Assembly (NCBI GenBank): GCA_964632135.1
Contig: CAZWEI010000004.1
Span: 1-43,977, forward strand
Length of the DNA stretch: 43,977 nt
Direction of reading: 5' to 3'
Origin: JBFMAP01 sp964632135
GTDB taxonomy: Archaea; Micrarchaeota; Micrarchaeia; Burarchaeales; JBFMAP01
This document shows, piece after piece, positions 39,253 through 43,977 of this stretch (position 1 is its first letter; each line of letters starts with the position of its first letter). Below the pieces are notes generated by a model, which was not told the origin of the DNA, did no database searches, and saw only the letters and a list, made by a program, of their open reading frames with translations. The translations under genes and the position numbers were made by a program.

Positions 39253-39603
39253 ATGGAGATGGACAAGGTTCTGAATAAAGTACAACACTCCTCAAAAAAG
39301 CGTGAGGGACTTGGTGTTGGTGAAATAATCCTCATGCTCGATATTGCAACCATGTTTGTTTTAGTCGGTACGGGTTATACGGGTAGAGACATTCGGGAAT
39401 GGATCGGGGATCGTTTAAAGTCAAAACAGAAGCAAGAAGCTCCTGCGACTGACGAAATGAAGAACATATTCGAAAAGGAGATGGACAGGCTTAAACTTCA
39501 TAGAATAATGAATCCTAATGGCCCTTTTCCAGAAATTGTGTTCAGGCGTGGGCCTGGACGTAATCAATCCACGCAAAATGCAAAGGGCATAAAAATCGTA
39601 TGA
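39253..39603 (+). CDS. Unknown small protein with one hydrophobic segment
   Basis: 116 residues. Residues about 22-42 (GEIILMLDIATMFVLVGTG) form one hydrophobic segment, followed by a charged region and a Pro/Gly/Arg-rich tail. It is more AT-rich than neighbouring genes. No GGTG is seen before the ATG, and a TATA-like ACAGTATTAATACTT lies about 30 bases upstream, so the transcript could be leaderless. No family recognised. Confidence 0.6.
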   Translation: MEMDKVLNKVQHSSKKREGLGVGEIILMLDIATMFVLVGTGYTGRDIREWIGDRLKSKQKQEAPATDEMKNIFEKEMDRLKLHRIMNPNGPFPEIVFRRGPGRNQSTQNAKGIKIV

Positions 39604-39610
39604 GTGATGC

Positions 39611-40321
39611 TTATTCTCTCTTTTTACGCAGTTTATCAGCCGCTCTCCTGAGAACGCAGATTATCGACGAGGCTTCTATGTCGGAGGTGAGCGCGCGGCC
39701 CACCACTCTCTTGAACGCGAGCTTCACCTTCTGCGCGTTGCGTAAATGAGGCGCGAAGACATCCGTTATTTCATTGAAAGTTTTCAGAAGCATTTCCTTC
39801 TCGCGCGCGCTAGCGCGCTTGAGCATTTTCGTTTTCTCTTTATTGAGCGAGAACAACTCATACAAAATTACTGCGAGCGCGTGCGAGATGTTGAGCACGG
39901 GATAGCACTCGCTCGCGGGGATTGTGATGAGGAAGTCGCACGCTGCGATTTCCTTCTTGTTCAGGCCCGTTCCTTCCCTCCCGAAAACAAGAGCAAAACG
40001 CGCGTTCGATTTCGCAGCGCGAGCAGCGAATTGTTTCGGCGAGATTGGATTGCGGAGAGTTGTTCTCCCTCTCCTCAAAATTCCGGTGGTGCCTACGACA
40101 AAATCGCAGCCCTTCACCGCATCGCTAAAATTTCGCGCTATTCTCGCGTTTTTCAGAACGTCGTGCGCGTGCTTCGAGTACATCACCGCGTCGAAGTCTA
40201 TTTTTGTTTTTGGATGAACAAGCACAAGCTCATCAAACCCAAAATTCTTCATTATGCGCGCGCAGTAGCCGATGTTTATCTCGTACTCCGGCTCGACGAG
40301 AACTACGCGGAAAGAAGGCAT
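39611..40321 (-). CDS. SPOUT RNA 2'-O-methyltransferase (TrmJ-like)
   Basis: 236 residues. The SpoU/TrmJ motifs are present: VVLVEPEYEINIGYCARIMKN, FALVFGREGTGLN, and IPASECYPVLNISHALAVILYEL. Archaeal TrmJ methylates the ribose of residue 32 of several tRNAs. ATG 40321 is used, since the earlier ATG lies inside the HemK2-like gene upstream. Two bases separate the stop of that gene from this ATG region, so they are cotranscribed. The exact target (tRNA or rRNA) is inferred. Confidence 0.88.
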   Translation of the reverse strand: MPSFRVVLVEPEYEINIGYCARIMKNFGFDELVLVHPKTKIDFDAVMYSKHAHDVLKNARIARNFSDAVKGCDFVVGTTGILRRGRTTLRNPISPKQFAARAAKSNARFALVFGREGTGLNKKEIAACDFLITIPASECYPVLNISHALAVILYELFSLNKEKTKMLKRASAREKEMLLKTFNEITDVFAPHLRNAQKVKLAFKRVVGRALTSDIEASSIICVLRRAADKLRKKRE

Positions 40322-40322
40322 T

Positions 40323-40928
40323 TCAATCCCTGTCGCTCGCCCTCGCCGCCTCAATCACTGAAAGGGTTTCAAAACCAACGTTCATTTCTTCGAGAATGCG
40401 CGAGTGGAAATTTTTTTGGGCGAGTAGGCGCATTGTTTTCATCGTATCCGCGAGGGAACTGTGGAGAAGGAGGAGTTTTCCCTCTCGCGCGAGGTGAGAC
40501 GGAAATGAATCAAGGAAGCGGTCGATTATTCTCCTGCCGTCCTCTCCCCCGTTCCACGCGAGGTCGAGTGGCGCGCGCGTTATCTCATCGCGCGAGGTCG
40601 GGAGGTAGGGCGGATTGAGAATAATAGCGTCGAAAGTTCCGCGGACGTTTTCGAACAAATCGGAAACGAGGAAATCGCAGCGCGCGCCGTTTATGTTCGC
40701 GTTTTGCTCTGCGTTTTCGACTGCGCGCGCGCTTATGTCCGCTCCAATGACGTTCGTCGCGTTTCCGCTTTTTGCCGCAGCGAGCGCCTGAATCCCGCAA
40801 CCCGTCCCCATATCAAGAACTTTCCCGCACGCGAGAGGGGAGTGTTTCGCGAGGAGGAGGGAATCTTCTGCCGGTTCGTAAACGTCGGGAAAAATTGAGA
40901 GGCGCAAGCCGTTGAGAGAAAGGCTCAT
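40323..40928 (-). CDS. HemK2-type (PrmC family) glutamine methyltransferase
   Basis: 201-residue Rossmann methyltransferase. SAM motif LDMGTGCGIQALAAA (about residues 38-52) and the catalytic NPPYLPTSRDE (about 108-118) identify a member that methylates the GGQ glutamine of peptide release factor aRF1, as HemK2/Mtq2 does in archaea and eukaryotes (with Trm112 as partner). YEPAEDSLLLAKH is the family N-terminal motif. The start overlaps the stop of Sua5 by four bases, so the two are coupled. Trm112 is not seen here. Confidence 0.9.
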   Translation of the reverse strand: MSLSLNGLRLSIFPDVYEPAEDSLLLAKHSPLACGKVLDMGTGCGIQALAAAKSGNATNVIGADISARAVENAEQNANINGARCDFLVSDLFENVRGTFDAIILNPPYLPTSRDEITRAPLDLAWNGGEDGRRIIDRFLDSFPSHLAREGKLLLLHSSLADTMKTMRLLAQKNFHSRILEEMNVGFETLSVIEAARASDRD

Positions 40929-41533
40929 TTCATCCCCAGCCTTTCGATTACATTTATTCCTGCCCCGCGCCTTAGGATTGCGGGCTTCGGGCCCGTGAAA
41001 TCTATTACCGTGGATTCGAGCGCGTACTTGCAGGGCCCGCCATCGACAACAACCCTCGCCGCGTCCTGAAGTTTTTTCGGGATGTCCTCAACAGAAGCAG
41101 GGCTCGGCTCGCCTGAGAAGTTCGCGCTCGTGGTAGTAATCGGGATGTTCAGCCTTTTCACGAGCGTGAGGATGAAGAACTGCTCAGGCACGCGCACGCC
41201 TATGTTCGGGTGGGGCGTGAGCTGTTCGGGAAAGGGATATTTTTTCGGGAGGACCGCAGTGAAGGGTCCTGGAAAAATCTCCTCGAGAATTTTCATCGTC
41301 TCCTTGCTCGCGTAGCAGTATCTCTGGAGCATTATTTTGTCCGAAACGACGATGGAGAGTGGTTTCTTGCTGCGCTTCTTAGCGAGGAAAACTTTCTTAA
41401 CGGCCTTCTCGCTGAGCGCGTTCGCGCCTATTCCATAAACAGTATCGGTAGGATAGATTATGAGCTCGTCCTTGCGTATCGCCTCCATCGCGAGCTCGAG
41501 CGCCTTTTCAAAATCATCAAGTGGGATTAACAT
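40925..41533 (-). CDS. sua5: Threonylcarbamoyl-AMP synthase (Sua5/YrdC)
   Basis: Makes threonylcarbamoyl-AMP from threonine, bicarbonate and ATP, feeding the KEOPS complex that modifies tRNA. The YrdC core is clear: IIYPTDTVYGIGANALSEKA, KKRSKKPLSIVVSD, and ITTTSANFSGEPSP near residues 132-146, with VVDGGPC and LESTVIDF. 202 aa corresponds to the YrdC domain without the Sua5 C-terminal extension, so this is really the YrdC-type form. It heads the operon with the HemK2-like and TrmJ-like genes. Confidence 0.94.
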   Translation of the reverse strand: MLIPLDDFEKALELAMEAIRKDELIIYPTDTVYGIGANALSEKAVKKVFLAKKRSKKPLSIVVSDKIMLQRYCYASKETMKILEEIFPGPFTAVLPKKYPFPEQLTPHPNIGVRVPEQFFILTLVKRLNIPITTTSANFSGEPSPASVEDIPKKLQDAARVVVDGGPCKYALESTVIDFTGPKPAILRRGAGINVIERLGMK

Positions 41534-41593
41534 TGAAACACGACCAACCGAATACTACTCGCGCGCATTTAATAAATATTTGTCCGTTTCCGC

Positions 41594-42562
41594 TCACAGG
41601 CACGCGGCTGGGTTGAACATGTGCACCTTGTAGACGAGCACGTGCGAGAGGTTCTTTATCAGTTCGGGAAACCTCACGCGCAGGTCGCCAAGAATCTTGC
41701 GCAGCTCGAGTTCGCCAGCGAGCTCCACGTCGAGTTCGAAGTCCCAGGTGCCGATGGCCTTTACTACGTAGACAATTTTCGGGTGCGAGTTGCAGTAATC
41801 GTAAAGGGATTTCTCTGCCTCTGGCGTTATGCTGTGGAAGTTTATGAACACCTTGTACCTCCTCTGGTTTATTTGGTTGTTGTCCAGCACTATTGAATAC
41901 TGCACGATGACTTTTTCCCTCTCGAGTTTTTTGATGCGCGCGCCCACCGCGTCCGCGGACAGGCCCACCTTCTTCGCGATTTCAACAATTGGTGCGCGCG
42001 CATCCTCGCCGAGCGCCTTGAGTATCCTCACGTCCTTTGGGTCGAGTTTTTTAATTTCTGAGGAGGGCTGCGAGACCGCGACGCTTACAGGCTCGCGCTC
42101 ATCAGCCACGAGGTACGTGCGCGGGAGGAACCAGGCGCGGACGATGAAAGTCATGTCGCGCGTGGCGATGAACTCGCTGAATTTGTTCTCGAACTCCTCT
42201 ATGAAGTTGCTGAGCGCGAGGAAGTCGCGCACGCACACTGTGAACGCGAGGTCGTACTTCCCGTCCGTGCTCGCAACATATATTGTCCCGTGCTTTTTCA
42301 TCAGGTAGCCGGCAATCTCGCGCTCCTTCTCCTCGTCCACGTTTTGGAATGTTATGAAAAAGCGCGATATGAAAAACCCGAGCGGAGGAAGCAGGACGAG
42401 AAGGAGCGGCTTTACCATCTCTGATTCAAGATAGCCGAGCACGCGGTACCTCGCGACCTCCTTGTTCATCTTCACGCTGTGCGCGAGGTGCGCGAATGTT
42501 GCGCGCGAGTTTCTGTCGAGCTCGAACAGCAGCCGCCTGTCGCGCGCGTCAAGCTTTCTCAT
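41594..42562 (-). CDS. Tandem Lrp/AsnC-type transcription regulator
   Basis: 322 residues with two Lrp-like halves. The first starts KLDARDRRLLFELDRNSRAT with a helix-turn-helix to about residue 50; the second starts KKLDPKDVRILKALGEDARA (about 174) with HTH IVEIAKKVGLSADAVGARIK, and both halves have an alpha/beta ligand-binding or RAM-like region (FTVCVRDFLAL; VYVVKAIGTWDFELDVE). It may bind two DNA sites or form a single-chain pseudo-dimer. No Shine-Dalgarno; probably leaderless. It is divergent from the large unknown gene at 42668, with a 22-base dyad between them. Confidence 0.92.
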   Translation of the reverse strand: MRKLDARDRRLLFELDRNSRATFAHLAHSVKMNKEVARYRVLGYLESEMVKPLLLVLLPPLGFFISRFFITFQNVDEEKEREIAGYLMKKHGTIYVASTDGKYDLAFTVCVRDFLALSNFIEEFENKFSEFIATRDMTFIVRAWFLPRTYLVADEREPVSVAVSQPSSEIKKLDPKDVRILKALGEDARAPIVEIAKKVGLSADAVGARIKKLEREKVIVQYSIVLDNNQINQRRYKVFINFHSITPEAEKSLYDYCNSHPKIVYVVKAIGTWDFELDVELAGELELRKILGDLRVRFPELIKNLSHVLVYKVHMFNPAACL

Positions 42563-42626
42563 AGTTTATTTTTATCGCCTGGAAGTTATAAACTTATCGT
42601 TTTTGGCAGAGATTAGCCTGAGAGGT

Positions 42627-42648
42627 TATATATTACGCGTAAGATATA
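42627..42648. promoter_or_regulatory. 22-base dyad, probable regulator binding site
   Basis: TTACGCGTAA (42633-42642) is a perfect palindrome. The flanks TATAT (42627-42631) and ATATA (42644-42648) continue the symmetry, with only the pair 32/43 mismatched. It overlaps TATA-like sequence in front of the gene at 42668 and lies next to the divergent Lrp-type gene, so repression or autoregulation by that protein is an obvious hypothesis. Confidence 0.6.
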
Positions 42649-42667
42649 TCATATCACGGTAGTGAAT

Positions 42668-43977
42668 ATGGCCGACGTAAAGACGGTAAATGTCAAAGAG
42701 CGAAAGACATCCCCGTCTGACGGGCACAGAACACTACCCGCAAACGATGGGGGTGTCACAGTTCGAGGTAAGTGGATTCGCACACCCTGATGGACAGTAT
42801 GGGTCGCACTGTCATCGGATGCAAAACCGCTTAACTCGGTTGTGGAAGAGGGAAAAAAAGAAAAACCAGAAAAACTAAATGGTAATAAGGATAGAGAAAC
42901 TCCCATAACTTTTTCTGAAAATGCTTCTGAGAAAACAAAAGTTAGGGATTTGAAAGAAGATGCGCAAGGCGACTTGAGTCTCCCACTTCCAGGGCCGCCT
43001 GAGCCGATGCGCAGCGGATTGCCGAAATTCGAGAACGCGAAGACGATGGAAGAGGGCAAATGCGACGGATGCGGGATAAAATGCCCCTCAAGGGAAAAAC
43101 TGTCGCAGGCAGCAGGCGCGCAAGTCGTGCGCGATGCCAAACGGCCGCCGATAACCCCGACGCAGGCGGTCAGGCTCGCGGTACTCGCCGCGTGCGTTCA
43201 TGATTTGGAGGAGAGCAGCGCGTGCAGGAACTATGCGGCCGAGCAGTTCGGGATGATTGAGAAGGAGTGCGAGCAGAAAAACGCGATGAAGTTCTACCAG
43301 AACGCACGCCTGATAATCGACACGGGAACGAACAGATACACGAACGTTGTGCAGGAATGGAAGCGCGTCTCGAAGGACGTCGACGAGCTCCACGTACCCT
43401 GGTACGCGACGATGGACGCGCTTATGAAACTGGATTACAAGAAGGGGTTCAAGGAGATAGCAAAGAAGGTAAGCGCTGTCCTTGCCGCGGTCGGATTCGC
43501 GTACGAGTGCATCAAGGATAAACTCACGCAGATAGCCACGAACCTGGGCGAACCCGCCTCTGTTGCGATCACGTTCGCGCTCACTGCAGCAGGCGCCGCG
43601 GCGGCTTTCGCGACCGCGTACAAGTTGGTCGACTGGGGGATAGACGTCGGGAGCAAGATGCTCGCTGGCGCGCTCATGCATCTCGGGAAACTGCACCAGC
43701 AGACGATGAAGAACTGGAAGAGGCGCGCATACGCGAGAAAATTGAGGAAGTCGTCCAGGGAGCTTTACAAGGAGATGGTGAACCTGTGCAGGGAGCACTA
43801 CCCTGACTTCAACTGGAAGAAGGACGCGCGCGAGTTCATGGCGATAACGCAGAACGGCTCAGGGCCTGGGAGGAAATTCGCCGACTGGTTTGCCACGCGC
43901 ATAATGCACAGGGAGTTCATCGACAGGGTGGCGAGCCGCATCGCGAAGAGGACTGACGGCGCGCTGGATGATTTTGA
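42668..43977 (+). CDS. Large unknown protein, runs off the window, interrupted by an in-frame TGA
   Basis: An ATG at 42668 (MADVKTVNVKERKTSP) opens a frame that meets TGA at 42788-42790 (codon 41), after which the same frame is open for 395 codons to the end of the window. After the TGA comes a charged, low-complexity region (about codons 55-115), a Cys cluster CDGCGIKC (near 132-139), a helical domain (AVRLAVLAACVHDLEE; WYATMDALMKLDYKKGF), and a hydrophobic Ala-rich stretch (SVAITFALTAAGAAAAFATA, about 300-320). The next plausible start after the TGA is GTG 42842, which lacks a ribosome binding site. The TGA may be a nonsense mutation, a boundary between a 40-codon leader and a second gene, or a sequencing error. 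No family recognised. Confidence 0.6.

Noticed and set aside
42788..42790. TGA as selenocysteine codon
   Set aside because: No SECIS-like structure is apparent and the protein has no known selenoprotein family; the explanation stays open as mutation, leader peptide or error.
1..43977. CRISPR arrays, rRNA genes, integrases
   Set aside because: No regularly spaced repeats of CRISPR type, no rRNA signature and no integrase motifs were seen. The only mobile-element trace is the truncated zinc-ribbon frame at 4659-4871.

Overview
This window comes from an archaeon. It carries Alba, Orc1/Cdc6, aIF5A, Rpo7 and Spt4, eS24, eS26, eS31 and eL41, an archaeal LSm protein, Kae1 and Bud32, SepF, Sec61-beta, a class III (archaellin-type) prepilin signal peptide, and tRNA genes that lack an encoded CCA and contain introns. 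Native genes use many GCG, CGC, CTC and GAG codons, so GCGCGC-like strings are everywhere. Translation signals are very uniform: GGTG, then five bases, then the start codon. A DPANN lineage such as Micrarchaeota or Diapherotrites is my best guess, but no rRNA is present to prove it.

Layout. 1-5.6 kb: a type IV pilus assembly locus with a secretion ATPase, a charged unknown protein and two TadB/TadC-like membrane proteins. A class III prepilin follows on the opposite strand in two practically identical copies, separated by the remnant of a zinc-ribbon transposase. 5.7-10 kb: an extremely acidic micropeptide gene and a giant membrane-anchored coiled-coil surface protein. 10-16 kb: a PLP aminotransferase, AMMECR1, an AbrB-like protein, an HD phosphohydrolase and the short Sec61-beta gene. 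15.7-20.2 kb: sugar-phosphate mutase, GlmU-like nucleotidyltransferase, a COG2433-type RNase H-fold protein, Alba and a KH/zinc protein. 20.2-24.7 kb: an AT-rich lipoprotein gene, AspS, two adjacent multi-intron tRNA genes (Val-GAC and Ala-GGC), LSm, NYN nuclease and TatD. 24.7-28.4 kb: aIF5A, eS24, eS31, CPBP protease, Kae1 and Bud32. 28.4-29.5 kb: three small unknown genes and eL41. 29.6-35.3 kb: TyrRS, K+-independent H+-PPase, a hairpin array, PIN protein, Rpo7, Spt4, a phosphoesterase and eS26. 35.3-39.6 kb: an AT-rich DUF262 gene, YfbR-like HD protein with Cdc6, SepF and a small membrane protein. 39.6-43.98 kb: TrmJ-like, HemK2-like and Sua5 genes, a double Lrp-type regulator, and a large unknown gene that leaves the window and has an in-frame TGA.

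Functional themes. Much of the window is translation and tRNA modification; three t6A genes (sua5, kae1, bud32) are here. The cell surface is the second theme (pilus, giant surface protein, Sec61-beta). Replication and division (Cdc6, SepF, YfbR) sit together. The most unusual items are the two tRNA genes each with insertions in both the D loop and the T loop, a palindromic repeat family that occurs between genes and also inside a coding region, probable ATC/CTG start codons supported by Shine-Dalgarno spacing, the acidic micropeptide, the recent pilin duplication, a small gene flanked by copies of the bud32 3' end, and the in-frame TGA of the last gene.
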